Shown: positions 21,438 to 30,383, counted from the stretch's first letter. The stretch: DNA of 35,182 nt from Pragia fontium DSM 5563 = ATCC 49100 (GCF_900112475.1 NZ_FOLW01000019.1:1-35182); one strand, 5' to 3'. Numbers and translations are program-made. Notes: generated by a model from the letters alone, not told the origin.

Positions 21438-22622
21438 ATGAGCAATATTGTTATTGTCAGCGCAGCCCGCACCGCCATTGGTAGCTTTAACGGCGCTCTG
21501 GCCTCTGTTTCTGCCGTAGATTTAGGTGCCACCGTTATTCGTGAAGCCATGGCACGTGCCGGCATCAACGGAGATGCCGTAGACGAAGTGATCTTTGGTA
21601 ACGTACTTCAGGCCGGTCTTGGCCAAAACCCCGCTCGTCAGGCGCTGCTGAACAGCGGTATTCCTGATAGCGTTTGCGCTTATACCGTGAACAAAGTGTG
21701 CGGCTCCGGTTTGAAAAGTGTCGCTCTGGCCGCTCAGGCTATTCTGGCTGGCGATGCTCAAGCTATCGTAGCTGGCGGTATGGAGAATATGAGCCAAGCG
21801 CCTTATCTGCTGGATAGCAAAGCACGCTGGGGCTACCGTCTGGGCGACGGTAAGCTGATGGACGTGATTCTACAAGACGGCTTAATGTGCGCGACTAATC
21901 ATTACCATATGGGTATTACCGCTGAAAACGTTGCTAAAGAGTATGATATTAGCCGCGAAGCACAAGACGCTCTGGCACTGGCATCACAACAAAAAGCGGT
22001 GGCCGCCATTAACAGCGGTGCATTTGCCAAAGAAATTGTACCAGTCACAGTAAAAAGCAGAAAAGGCGAAATCATTGTTGATACCGATGAATTCCCGAAA
22101 GCTGACACCACCGCAGAAGGCTTAGCTAAACTGCGCCCGGCGTTCACGAAAGAAGGTACGGTGACTGCCGGTAACGCTTCTGGTATTAACGATGGTGCAG
22201 CAGCGCTGGTCGTGATGTCCGAAAGCCGCGCTAAAGCATTAGGGTTACAGCCACTGGCGCGTATCCGTGGCTATGCTAATGGCGGTGTTAATCCTTCGAT
22301 TATGGGAATGGGTCCGGTTCCGGCAACCCTGAATGCCCTGAAGAAAACTGGCTTGGCACTGTCCGATATCGATCTAATTGAAGCCAACGAAGCCTTTGCG
22401 GCTCAGTTCCTTGCCGTTGGCAAAACGTTAGGATTCGATCCGGCAAAAGTCAACGTCAACGGGGGTGCCATTGCTCTCGGACACCCAATCGGAGCCAGCG
22501 GTGCACGCATTCTGGTCACGTTATTACACGCCCTACAAGCCAGAGATAAAACGCTGGGTCTGGCAACGTTGTGTATTGGCGGTGGTCAGGGTACAGCAAT
22601 GATTATTGAGCGAATGAGTTAA
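21438..22622 (+). CDS. atoB: Acetyl-CoA C-acetyltransferase (thiolase)
   Basis: The 394-residue type II thiolase cleaves acetoacetyl-CoA with CoA to two acetyl-CoA, finishing the ato pathway. Catalytic residues are in place: nucleophile C88 in [12 protein letters not shown]349 in [16 protein letters not shown], and C379 in [11 protein letters not shown]. The NEAFAAQ motif is also present. It starts 27 bases after atoE with a ribosome site in AATAAGGAATTG. It is the last gene of the operon, followed by a hairpin. Confidence 0.97.
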   Translation: MSNIVIVSAARTAIGSFNGALASVSAVDLGATVIREAMARAGINGDAVDEVIFGNVLQAGLGQNPARQALLNSGIPDSVCAYTVNKVCGSGLKSVALAAQAILAGDAQAIVAGGMENMSQAPYLLDSKARWGYRLGDGKLMDVILQDGLMCATNHYHMGITAENVAKEYDISREAQDALALASQQKAVAAINSGAFAKEIVPVTVKSRKGEIIVDTDEFPKADTTAEGLAKLRPAFTKEGTVTAGNASGINDGAAALVVMSESRAKALGLQPLARIRGYANGGVNPSIMGMGPVPATLNALKKTGLALSDIDLIEANEAFAAQFLAVGKTLGFDPAKVNVNGGAIALGHPIGASGARILVTLLHALQARDKTLGLATLCIGGGQGTAMIIERMS

Positions 22623-22633
22623 TCATCATCGCC

Positions 22634-22663
22634 ATGGCCCGACAATCTCGTTGGGCCATCTTT
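22634..22663 (+). terminator. Probable terminator after atoB
   Basis: ATGGCCC (22634-22640) and GGGCCAT (22653-22659) form a 7-bp stem with a 12-base loop, followed by CTTTA. The T run is short, so strength is uncertain. Confidence 0.55.
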
Positions 22664-23096
22664 ACCACCGAAGCGATTAAATCCATACCGGTAACGACTA
22701 CCTCGTACTATTTTGAGTAATCAGTCACATTTCTTGAATAATAAATGCTGAAAATAACATTGAGGCTGGCGACCAAATATTGACGGTTCAAGCTCAGTTT
22801 CTCGCCACTTTCATACGCAAAACCACGCCGCAGACACACATAGCCCCTAATTTTTTATTTGAACTATGCCGATTTCATCATAATAGCTAGCAAAATCCCT
22901 CAAGAATATCCTTCCATTTCAGACCATCCTGCCACTCTCGATTAACAAATATTAAACAAATAATAAACACAAACAACACAAGAAACATCACAAACCTATG
23001 TAAACCGCTGCGTACAGAGACGATACAACACCGGTTTGGTGACGGATAGCTATCACACTATCGCACATCGCGGCTTACCCATTGGGAGTAAAATGC
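22664..23096 (+). promoter_or_regulatory. Spacer upstream of the phosphatase/transporter operon
   Basis: About 430 bases without a gene. It is A/T-rich from 22900 to 23000. The 10-bp perfect palindrome GATAGCTATC (23045-23054) lies 42 bases before the phosphatase start, where an operator would fit. I see no convincing -35/-10 pair. Nothing else is recognisable. Confidence 0.4.
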
Positions 23097-23894
23097 ATGG
23101 ATAACAATAAATTAAAACATTTCTTAGCAATCGCAGAGAGCATCGCCGACCAGACTCGCCAACTGTTAAAACAAGAACGACAACGCTATCTCTATTCAGG
23201 GCGAAACTTTGTGACTAAAGACGACCAAAGTCCAGTGACAGAAATCGACCAACAAGTAGAGAAACTGATAAGAGAACGTATTACTGATGCTTTTCCCGAT
23301 CACGGAATTTTAGGAGAAGAGTTTGGAGCTCAGGCTCAATCAGAAGAGTTTGTTTGGGTTATTGATCCTATCGACGGTACCAAACAATTTATCGCGGGCG
23401 TACCGGTATATGGCACGCTGATTTCACTATGCCAGAACGGTAAACCGATCCTCGGAATTATCGATATTCCTTCTCTTGATGAACGTTGGGTCGGTGCACA
23501 AAACTTACCCACTACGCTAAACGGTCATCCGATTCAAACCCGTTCCTGCCAAAACCTCACTGATGCCCTCATGTCCACCAGCAACACCGAGTTTGTTCTG
23601 CCCGAACATCGTGCCGGTTTCAATTATCTGATTGGCGCAAGCAAGTGGCGAATATACGGGGCTGCCTGCTATGCCTACGGCTGCTTAGCATCTGGACGTA
23701 TCGATCTCAGCATTGATAGCGGCGGCATGCGTGAAGTGGATTACTGCGCAATGGTGCCAATTATTGAAGGTGCCGGAGGAAAAATAAGCGACTGGGATGG
23801 TGAACCACTGACGATGTATTCCAAGTCAACGGTCGTTGCTGCCGGCGACCCTCATTTACACGCTTTAGTTATAGAGACACTGAAAAAACACTAA
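23097..23894 (+). CDS. Inositol monophosphatase-family phosphatase (HisN/CysQ-like)
   Basis: The 265-residue protein has the family's metal sites: GEEFG (E74), DPIDGT (D90, D93) and D215 in REVDYCAMVPIIEGAGG. These bind magnesium to hydrolyse phosphate monoesters. The GTKQFIAG stretch after DPIDGT recalls histidinol-phosphatase-like and inositol-phosphatase-like members more than CysQ, but the true substrate cannot be read from sequence. The usual WDxAAG is replaced by VDYCAMV, so the active-site lid is atypical. I use ATG 23097, with GGGAG 8 bases upstream, and not the TTG at 23082. The gene lies 34 bases before a sugar-phosphate-type transporter, which suggests the phosphatase acts on the imported compound (inference). 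Confidence 0.85.
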   Translation: MDNNKLKHFLAIAESIADQTRQLLKQERQRYLYSGRNFVTKDDQSPVTEIDQQVEKLIRERITDAFPDHGILGEEFGAQAQSEEFVWVIDPIDGTKQFIAGVPVYGTLISLCQNGKPILGIIDIPSLDERWVGAQNLPTTLNGHPIQTRSCQNLTDALMSTSNTEFVLPEHRAGFNYLIGASKWRIYGAACYAYGCLASGRIDLSIDSGGMREVDYCAMVPIIEGAGGKISDWDGEPLTMYSKSTVVAAGDPHLHALVIETLKKH

Positions 23895-23928
23895 TTACTA
23901 CAACAGATTAATTAATAAGGTGGTCACT

Positions 23929-25284
23929 ATGCTTAAATGGATGAAATCAGCGCTGGAAAAGCCTGTTAAGGATGATAAAGAACACATTAACCATACCTAT
24001 CGCTATTGGCGGATCCACATTATGCTTGGCATGTATGCTGGCTATGCTGTCTATTATTTTACCCGTAAAAGCTTTAACTATGTGATGCCAGAGATGTTAG
24101 TCAATCTGAATATCACTGTCGCTGATGTCGGATTAATGGGCACGCTGTTCTACTTTATGTATGGCGCTTCACGTTTTATTTCCGGCATTTTAAGCGATGC
24201 AGCAAACCCCCGTTACTTTATGGGCATAGGCTTAATTTTAACCGGCATCATTAATATTCTCTTTGGTTTAAGCTCCTCGTTATGGGTACTTATGGTCTTT
24301 TGGATCTGTAATGCCTTTTTTCAGGGTTGGGGCTGGGCTCCCTGTTCCAAACTCTTAACGTCCTGGTATTCACGGAATGAAAGAGGGTTTTGGTGGGCGG
24401 TGTGTAATACCTCACATAATGTAGGGGGAGCCATTATCCCATTGCTAGCTGGATATCTGGCGGTTCAATACGGTTGGCGTTACGGCATGATAGTCCCGGG
24501 AATCATTGCTATCGTCGTTGGATGCTTTCTCTGTTTTCGTCTGCGGGACCGGCCGGTAAGTATGGGATTACCGACCGTCGGATACTGGCGTGACGACCAA
24601 TTAGAAATAGAACAAGAACAAAAAAGTGCAAAACTGCCCATAATGGAAATTCTAAAGCGTTATATTTTTACTAATAAATATATTTGGTTATTGGCTATCT
24701 CCTACGTATTTGTCTATATCGTGCGGATCGGGATTAACGATTGGGGAAATCTCTATTTAGTCAAAAACCATAATTACTCTTTAGTCAAAGCGAATTCCGC
24801 CTTAACCATGTTAGAGATTGGTGGTTTTATAGGAACAATCGTCGCTGGCTGGGGGTCGGATAAGCTATTCTCCGGTAACCGGGTACCGATGAATATCATA
24901 TTTATGGCAGGTATCTTCTTTAGCGTTCTATTCTTGTGGTTATTGCGCATTGACAGCTATTTTCTTAATGCTGCCTGCTTCTTTGCCATCGGATTCTTTA
25001 TTTTTGGCCCGCAAATGTTAATCGGTATGGCCGCGGCCGAGTCAGCCCACAAAGACTCAGCCGGAGCAGCAACCGGTTTTGTCGGCATTTTTGGTTATCT
25101 GGGTGCAGGTCTGTCCGGATGGCCGCTGGCAAAAGTATTAGAAATTTGGCATTGGAATGGTTTCTTTACCGTCTTATCCATAACCACAGTCTTGTCAGCG
25201 CTATTATTACTGCCGCTGATATCTAAAAAGAAAATACCGACCTTTCAAAAACAACAGTTTATTGAGGAAAAACAGGGAATCTAA
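23929..25284 (+). CDS. UhpC-like major facilitator transporter (organophosphate:phosphate antiporter family)
   Basis: The 451-residue protein has about 12 membrane segments and matches E. coli UhpC/UhpT-type carriers, closest by eye to UhpC: YRYWRxHI, YFTRKSFN, NAFFQGWG, WYSRNERG, NDWGNLY and FFIFGPQMLIGMAAAE. Arginines R46, R149 and R266 occupy positions that are functionally important in Uhp proteins. E. coli UhpC senses glucose 6-phosphate for UhpB, but no uhpA, uhpB or uhpT is near here, so this copy more likely transports a phosphorylated compound. ATG 23929 follows AAGGTGG by 5 bases; the GTG at 23920 overlaps that ribosome site. It is co-transcribed with the phosphatase and closed by a strong terminator. 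Confidence 0.88.
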   Translation: MLKWMKSALEKPVKDDKEHINHTYRYWRIHIMLGMYAGYAVYYFTRKSFNYVMPEMLVNLNITVADVGLMGTLFYFMYGASRFISGILSDAANPRYFMGIGLILTGIINILFGLSSSLWVLMVFWICNAFFQGWGWAPCSKLLTSWYSRNERGFWWAVCNTSHNVGGAIIPLLAGYLAVQYGWRYGMIVPGIIAIVVGCFLCFRLRDRPVSMGLPTVGYWRDDQLEIEQEQKSAKLPIMEILKRYIFTNKYIWLLAISYVFVYIVRIGINDWGNLYLVKNHNYSLVKANSALTMLEIGGFIGTIVAGWGSDKLFSGNRVPMNIIFMAGIFFSVLFLWLLRIDSYFLNAACFFAIGFFIFGPQMLIGMAAAESAHKDSAGAATGFVGIFGYLGAGLSGWPLAKVLEIWHWNGFFTVLSITTVLSALLLLPLISKKKIPTFQKQQFIEEKQGI

Positions 25285-25326
25285 AACAGCATCACGTTTT
25301 ATGATTTCATTAACGAATAATAAAAC

Positions 25327-25358
25327 AAAAACAAGGTAGGACTTCCTACCTTGTTTTT
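25327..25358. terminator. Strong bidirectional terminator between convergent operons
   Basis: AAAAACAAGGTAGG (25327-25340) and CCTACCTTGTTTTT (25345-25358) pair perfectly over 14 bp with loop ACTT, with an A tail on one side and a T tail on the other. It serves the transporter operon on the plus strand and the reductase gene (ending at 25407) on the minus strand. Confidence 0.93.
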
Positions 25359-25406
25359 ATTTGTAAAACCTTATCCTATATGTGCCATGCCAAGTGACTA
25401 ACATGA

Positions 25407-26426
25407 CTATCCGGAATAACTCAGCGCTTTAATTTCATCATAAAGTTTCTTGGAAATGTCTAATCCTTCTTCCAAAGCCCTCATCCGAGCCTGATAGCGA
25501 CGCTGTGAAGGCAGTCTAGCTCCCTGACTTTCAATCGCGGTAAACATCTTCTCTGCACGAGAAAAATGTTGCTCTCTGTCATCCCCCAAAAAACGATCCG
25601 GATCAATGGCGATAATCAGCTCCCCACCACGTGGAGATGAACCGGTTCCTTTATCAAACTCAATAGAGTCAGCACTGGTCATATCACCGATAAGCGGCCC
25701 CGCAATAAGCTCAACCATCGCTGATAGTGCCGATCCTTTATGACCACCAAAAGTTAACATCGCACCATCCAACACCGCTTGAGCATCCGTTGTTGATTTT
25801 CCTTCGGCGTCAATTCCCCAGCCTTCAGGAATAGGTTTACCCGCCCGGCGATATAACTCAATTTCACCTCTGGCAACCATACTGGTCGCCAGGTCAAAAA
25901 TAAAAGGTGAGCGATCCTTCCTTGGCCAGCCAAAAGCAATAGGATTCGTCCCGAACACCGGACGATTTCCTCCCGCAGGCGCCACCCAGGCGTGACTCGG
26001 CGTAAAAGCAAACGCGACCATTCCCGCTTCAGTTAATGGCTCAATATCCATCCATAGCGCTGAAAAATGGAGGCAATGATTAATAGCCAGCGCCCCTATC
26101 CCTGTTTTACGCGTCTGTTCAATCAATACAGGCAATGCCAGACGATGAGATAGCAGTGAATACCCGCCTTGCGCATCGGCTTTAACAATCGCTGGTGCTG
26201 GGGTCGTAATAATCGGTAAAGCATCCGCTGACACCTTACCCGACCTTAGCGAGTTTACGCAGACCAGTACGCGATAGAGACCGTGAGATGCGCAACCGTC
26301 TCGTTCACCTGACGTCACATTTTCTGCGATAGCTTGGGCATGTTGCTCACTAAAACCATTCGCTAGCAGCGCTTCTTTGGCTAATTGATGAACTTCATCA
26401 ATGGTTAAATGCAATTTCTCTTCCAC
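25407..26426 (-). CDS. Pyrroline-2-carboxylate/piperideine-2-carboxylate reductase (Ldh2 family)
   Basis: The 339-residue protein belongs to the malate/L-lactate dehydrogenase-like (Ldh2) NAD(P)H oxidoreductases, not Rossmann-fold enzymes. Family marks are SGERDGCASHGLYRV near residues 39-53, AINHCLHFSALW, PAGGNRPVFGTNPIAF and GGHKGSAL. Members near hydroxyproline genes (DpkA/LhpD type) reduce delta-1-pyrroline-2-carboxylate to L-proline, and I assign that role from context; other Ldh2 members act on malate, ureidoglycolate or 2,3-diketogulonate. It begins with GTG at 26426, with AAAGGAG 7 bases upstream. It is the last gene on the minus-strand arm, 250 bases after the semialdehyde dehydrogenase, so it may have its own promoter. 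Confidence 0.82.
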   Translation of the reverse strand: MEEKLHLTIDEVHQLAKEALLANGFSEQHAQAIAENVTSGERDGCASHGLYRVLVCVNSLRSGKVSADALPIITTPAPAIVKADAQGGYSLLSHRLALPVLIEQTRKTGIGALAINHCLHFSALWMDIEPLTEAGMVAFAFTPSHAWVAPAGGNRPVFGTNPIAFGWPRKDRSPFIFDLATSMVARGEIELYRRAGKPIPEGWGIDAEGKSTTDAQAVLDGAMLTFGGHKGSALSAMVELIAGPLIGDMTSADSIEFDKGTGSSPRGGELIIAIDPDRFLGDDREQHFSRAEKMFTAIESQGARLPSQRRYQARMRALEEGLDISKKLYDEIKALSYSG

Positions 26427-26570
26427 TTTTTTCTCCTTTTACTCATATCACTCATATAGATATATATGATTAATGGGTTATTCCTCTTAAATCGTCTTCA
26501 GGCAGACAGAAGGGAAAAACGATAGATACTGAAAGCACAAGCGACCAACTGCTGCGCTAAGAATATTGAC

Positions 26571-26660
26571 GATTTCGGATAGGGCTTACGCCAATAAACC
26601 GAAATCATTGATGCCTATTTGGCTTGTTAGTTGTTGAACAGTTATCGCTCAACAACTAAC
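26571..26660. repeat. Two adjacent inverted repeats in the dehydrogenase-reductase spacer
   Basis: GTTAGTTGTTGA (26626-26637) and TCAACAACTAAC (26649-26660) form a perfect 12-bp stem with an 11-base loop, starting 17 bases past the dehydrogenase stop on the minus strand. GATTTCGG (26571-26578) and CCGAAATC (26599-26606) form a second, 8-bp repeat 20 bases apart. Neither has a T run on the minus strand, so these are not typical terminators. Confidence 0.6.
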
Positions 26661-26676
26661 CAGGCGAGGAGATTGT

Positions 26677-28272
26677 TTATAAAGGATCGCGGGTATAAAC
26701 GCCATTAACTAAACGCAGTAATTTCATTGGGTTACTGTCTTTTAGTGTTTCAGGTAATAGTTCTTGGGGATAATTCTGTAAACAAACCGGTCTTAAAAAA
26801 CGTTCTATCGCCAGCGTTCCAACCGAGGTACCTCTGGCATCGGTCGTAGCCGGATAAGGACCGCCGTGAACCATGGAATCACATACTTCTACACCGGTAG
26901 GATAGCCATTAATTAACAAACGACCGGCCTTACGCATGACCAATTGGCTTAAGGCATCTGCTTGAGCAATTTCCGTTTTCTCACCGATTAACGTTACCGT
27001 AAGCTGTCCCTGCAAGCCCTGTAATGCGCGATATAGCTCACTTTCATCTCTGGCTTCAACAACCAGAGATACCGGGCCAAACACTTCTTCCTGAAATAAC
27101 GGATCCTGATTAATCAATAGGGAAATATCTGCCTGAAAAAGTTGGGCATCGGCCTGCGTCTGACTCTTCATCTGTCCGCCAATACGCTTAATTTCAGGGT
27201 GACTTTCTAACGCTGTAATACCCTCTTGATAACTTTTCAGCGTGCCATAATTCAGCATAGTCTGAGCTGAGCACTGCTCAACATGATGCACTAATTGAGC
27301 AATGAACTGTGAAAAAGCGGTAGAGCGAATACCAATAATCACCCCAGGTTTAGTACATAATTGACCAACGCTTGATGTAAATGAACTGACTAATTCCTGA
27401 GCTATTTTGTCACCGCGTACCACAAGTGCCTGCGGCATAACTATCACCGGATTGATACTCGACATTTCTGCAAAAACAGGAATAGGTTGAGGACGACGCG
27501 TTGCTAAATCAAACAGTGCTCGTCCACCTTGGAGTGAACCGGTAAATCCGACCGCCTGAATAGCGGGATGTTGAACAAGATCGGCGCCGATCTTGCTGCC
27601 ATAGATCATATTAAAAACGCCGACTGGCATATGTTGTTTTTTTGCCGCCTTCTCTATCGCCTGAGCAATAAATTCCGCAGTGCCCATATGGCTACCATGA
27701 GCTTTAACGACCACCGGACAACCCGCCGCTAACGCTGAGGCCGTATCTCCGCCGGCAGTGGAAAAAGCCAGCGGAAAGTTACTCGCGCCAAAAACCGCTA
27801 CCGGACCGACGGCAATTTTACATTGGCGCAAATCGGGACGAGGAAGGGGCTTCCTGTCGGGAAGAGCGGTATCAATGCGTGCTGCATGATAATCGCCCCG
27901 GCGTAATAACTGAGCAAATAAACGCATTTGTCCGCTGGTGCGAGCGCGTTCCCCTAACACTCTCGCTTCAGGTAGTGCCGTTTCTTCCATAACCAAGTGA
28001 ATAAACTCATCTCCGAGCGCATCAATTTCAGTAGCAATTTGCTCTAAGAAAGCGGCTCTTTTATCACTGCTTATTTGGCTATAAGCCAGATGAGCGGCTT
28101 CCGCTGCCTTTACCGCCAGTTCAGCATCATTAATTGTTGCCTGATAAAAACGATATCCCGTAGGTTGTCCGTCAACTGCACGAAGGCTGACTAAGGTGCG
28201 CTCACCTTCCGCGACCCTTTCCCCACCAATAAATTGTTTTCCGCTGTGAGTGATTTCTGATTGATAGGCCAT
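26677..28272 (-). CDS. 2-oxoglutarate semialdehyde (2,5-dioxopentanoate) dehydrogenase
   Basis: The 531-residue aldehyde dehydrogenase has the NAD(P) site ASNFPLAFS (N165) and K190, the general base E269 in PVFAEMSS, and the nucleophile C306 in SSVGQLCTKPG. The length, the FTGSLQGGRALFDLATRRP stretch and the Q/L-C-T-K-P context fit the 2-oxoglutarate semialdehyde group rather than succinate semialdehyde enzymes. In the hydroxyproline pathway it makes 2-oxoglutarate, the exit to the citric acid cycle. ATG 28272 has GGAAAG upstream. It is 109 bases after the deaminase gene, across a hairpin. Confidence 0.9.
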   Translation of the reverse strand: MAYQSEITHSGKQFIGGERVAEGERTLVSLRAVDGQPTGYRFYQATINDAELAVKAAEAAHLAYSQISSDKRAAFLEQIATEIDALGDEFIHLVMEETALPEARVLGERARTSGQMRLFAQLLRRGDYHAARIDTALPDRKPLPRPDLRQCKIAVGPVAVFGASNFPLAFSTAGGDTASALAAGCPVVVKAHGSHMGTAEFIAQAIEKAAKKQHMPVGVFNMIYGSKIGADLVQHPAIQAVGFTGSLQGGRALFDLATRRPQPIPVFAEMSSINPVIVMPQALVVRGDKIAQELVSSFTSSVGQLCTKPGVIIGIRSTAFSQFIAQLVHHVEQCSAQTMLNYGTLKSYQEGITALESHPEIKRIGGQMKSQTQADAQLFQADISLLINQDPLFQEEVFGPVSLVVEARDESELYRALQGLQGQLTVTLIGEKTEIAQADALSQLVMRKAGRLLINGYPTGVEVCDSMVHGGPYPATTDARGTSVGTLAIERFLRPVCLQNYPQELLPETLKDSNPMKLLRLVNGVYTRDPL

Positions 28273-28343
28273 GATGTCTTTCCATTATTTAATCGAGGGA
28301 TGTCATAGAGTAAGCAACTCAATCGCCATTGATTCCATCAATA

Positions 28344-28365
28344 TGCTCGGCAAAGATGCCGAGCA
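28344..28365 (-). other. Intercistronic hairpin between deaminase and dehydrogenase genes
   Basis: TGCTCGGCA (28344-28352) and TGCCGAGCA (28357-28365) pair perfectly over 9 bp with a 4-base loop, 16 bases past the deaminase stop. On the minus strand it is followed by ATTGATGG, not a T run, so it probably stabilises or trims the message and lowers downstream expression. Confidence 0.6.
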
Positions 28366-28381
28366 CAGGAAAATTAAGCAA

Positions 28382-29302
28382 TCAGAGACCGACATCCGGC
28401 AGTTGAGGACGGTTAGCCAGCGCTTTTTCAACGACCGCTTTAACTTCAGCCAATACTTTGCCTTCTAATGGTAAACGCGGTGGGCGGGTAATTGAGCTTC
28501 CTCTGCCAACCATCTCTTCACATAACTTAATGCATTGCACCAGATCGGGACGGAAATCCAGATGAAGCAACGGCATAAACCAATGATAAAGCTCCATTGC
28601 TTCTGCAAATCGACCCTGCTTAGCAAGACGAAACAGCGTTTCCCCTTCGCGCGGGAAGGCATTGGACATACCTGAAATCCAACCCGCCGCTCCTACCGCA
28701 ACGCACTCCACAACCACATCGTCCAATCCGGCAAACAAAATAAAACGATCGCCGACCTCATTTGGAATATCGATAAACGGACGCGTATTACCCGATGAGT
28801 CTTTAAAGGCAACGATATTTTCACAATCCACCATAGTGGTCAGAACTTCCGGCGTAACATCATTCTTATAAACAAGCGGGTTGTTATACAACATGATAGG
28901 AAGGTCGGTTGAGGCCGCGATATCGCGGAAGTAAGCCACCGTTTCCCGAACAGTTGGTGAATAGACTAAAGGAGGCATAATCATGACGCCATCAGCGCCT
29001 GCCTGACGGGCAGCATGCGTCATCTCTTTTGCTTTTGCCGTCGTCAGCTCTGCAACGCCTGATAATACAGGCACTTTACCTTTCGCGGCATCAACCGCGA
29101 CTTCAACTATCGACTTTCTCTCTTCCAATGTTAAAGAGGTATTTTCCCCCACGGTGCCGTTAACAACTAGTCCAGAGACACCATCATTAATCAAGTTTTC
29201 CATCACCTTATGGGTGGCTTCAAGATCAACAGAGAAATCCTTTTTAATCTGGGTACTCACTGCTGGAAAAACACCGCTCCAGTTAATCGCCTTATAACTC
29301 AT
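28382..29302 (-). CDS. Delta-1-pyrroline-4-hydroxy-2-carboxylate deaminase (DapA family)
   Basis: The 306-residue protein is of the dihydrodipicolinate synthase/N-acetylneuraminate lyase family. The Schiff-base lysine is K167 in VAFKDSSGN and the tyrosine Y139 is in MLYNNPL; the substrate loop reads NGTVGENTSL instead of the GTTGE of DapA. In hydroxyproline clusters such a protein removes ammonia and water from pyrroline-4-hydroxy-2-carboxylate to give 2-oxoglutarate semialdehyde, and the dehydrogenase for that product follows. I chose ATG 29302 (MSYKAINW), which has TAGGA 8 bases upstream; an ATG 18 bases earlier has no ribosome site. The 223-base gap upstream, to the regulator gene, may hold the operon promoter. 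Confidence 0.88.
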   Translation of the reverse strand: MSYKAINWSGVFPAVSTQIKKDFSVDLEATHKVMENLINDGVSGLVVNGTVGENTSLTLEERKSIVEVAVDAAKGKVPVLSGVAELTTAKAKEMTHAARQAGADGVMIMPPLVYSPTVRETVAYFRDIAASTDLPIMLYNNPLVYKNDVTPEVLTTMVDCENIVAFKDSSGNTRPFIDIPNEVGDRFILFAGLDDVVVECVAVGAAGWISGMSNAFPREGETLFRLAKQGRFAEAMELYHWFMPLLHLDFRPDLVQCIKLCEEMVGRGSSITRPPRLPLEGKVLAEVKAVVEKALANRPQLPDVGL

Positions 29303-29525
29303 ATTATCAGTCCTATTCATTAGTTATTAACGGTGCTGAAGTTGGCCTTAGCCACGTCAACATAGTTGCTTTAAGTGAAATGTTAATAAAAAGTAAACCA
29401 ACGGTGAAAAGTTAATGACATAGTGACGATTAATAGTCTGTGAGGCTTGAGGTTTTTCCCCCTAAGCAATGACGAAATCAGCATACTTTTATCAGAAACA
29501 GAAGAATCAAGAAGGAATGATAGCT

Positions 29526-30383
29526 TTAGCACTCAACATTGAGAGTTGCTCGGAAATGGCGGGGTGTTGAGCCGGTCAATGCCTTAAACTGACGGCTAAA
29601 TGCGCTATGATCGGTATAGCCACAGTGAAGGGCAATATCGGTAATTGGCATAGTGGTTGCTAAAAGTTTAGTGGCATTTTCTAAACGAACTTTATGGATC
29701 ATTTGTCGTGGAGTCAGACGAAATATGCGCTTGCAATAGCGTTCAAGCTGAGCAACGGAAAACCCGGTTAAGCTCGTTAGTTCATTCAGGCTAATGGTAC
29801 GGCTGTAGTGTTCACGAATATAGCTGTCAACGGCAACAAGCTGTCGGTAAGCAGGGTGATTTGCTTTGGCTTCCTGCAAATCATATGAAATGCCTGCCAT
29901 ACCGATAATTGTGCCATTAATATCATATAAAGGCAGTTTTTGGGTTAAGCACCAGCCCGTTTCACGCCCGTTATAAAGGTGCATTTCAAGCTGATCTTGA
30001 ATCTTAATCCCTTGTTGCAGGACTAATCTATCCTGTTGAGTATATCCAGAACCTAACTTGGACGGGAAAATCGCTTCAGATGTCTTGCCCAATAAAGGAT
30101 TAATCGTTTTAAAACCACAGCGTTTCGCCAACGTCAGGTTGGCAATCAAATAACGCGCCTCACGATCTTTAATAAAAAAAACCACATTAGAAATAGCGTT
30201 AAGCAACGGCAAAATCAGCGCTATTGAATTAAGAATGCCATGAATATTTTGTGGACGCTGAATAACAAACCCTTCGCATAGGGTTGCGAGCTGTTCTATC
30301 GATAATGGTAAAACTGAATCAGACTGTGCAGACAATGGAAAAGGTTCATCAAAGTTAACATCCTTATTTTTTACTATTCTCAT
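29526..30383 (-). CDS. PAS-AraC family transcription regulator
   Basis: The 285-residue protein has an N-terminal PAS-like domain (about residues 55-170; VFFIKDREARYLIANL, then GIKIQDQLEMHLYNGRETGWCLTQKLPLYDINGTIIGMAGIS) and a C-terminal AraC/XylS domain with two helix-turn-helices (LNELTSLTGFSVAQLERYCK and ITDIALHCGYTDHSAFSRQF). Lying at the centre of the divergent hydroxyproline cluster, it most likely controls both arms, with hydroxyproline or an intermediate as the signal (inference). AGGTG lies 5 bases before the ATG. The sensor part is shorter than in multidomain PAS regulators, and I cannot name its ligand. Confidence 0.85.
   Translation of the reverse strand: MRIVKNKDVNFDEPFPLSAQSDSVLPLSIEQLATLCEGFVIQRPQNIHGILNSIALILPLLNAISNVVFFIKDREARYLIANLTLAKRCGFKTINPLLGKTSEAIFPSKLGSGYTQQDRLVLQQGIKIQDQLEMHLYNGRETGWCLTQKLPLYDINGTIIGMAGISYDLQEAKANHPAYRQLVAVDSYIREHYSRTISLNELTSLTGFSVAQLERYCKRIFRLTPRQMIHKVRLENATKLLATTMPITDIALHCGYTDHSAFSRQFKALTGSTPRHFRATLNVEC

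Noticed and set aside
23037..23060. A CRP-like site upstream of the phosphatase gene (GTGA...TCAC)
   Set aside because: The half-sites are 10 bases apart, not 8, so the spacing does not fit CRP; the region is better described by the shorter palindrome.
26571..26660. Terminator for the semialdehyde dehydrogenase gene
   Set aside because: The stems are strong, but no T run follows on the minus strand, so they were listed as repeats of unknown role.
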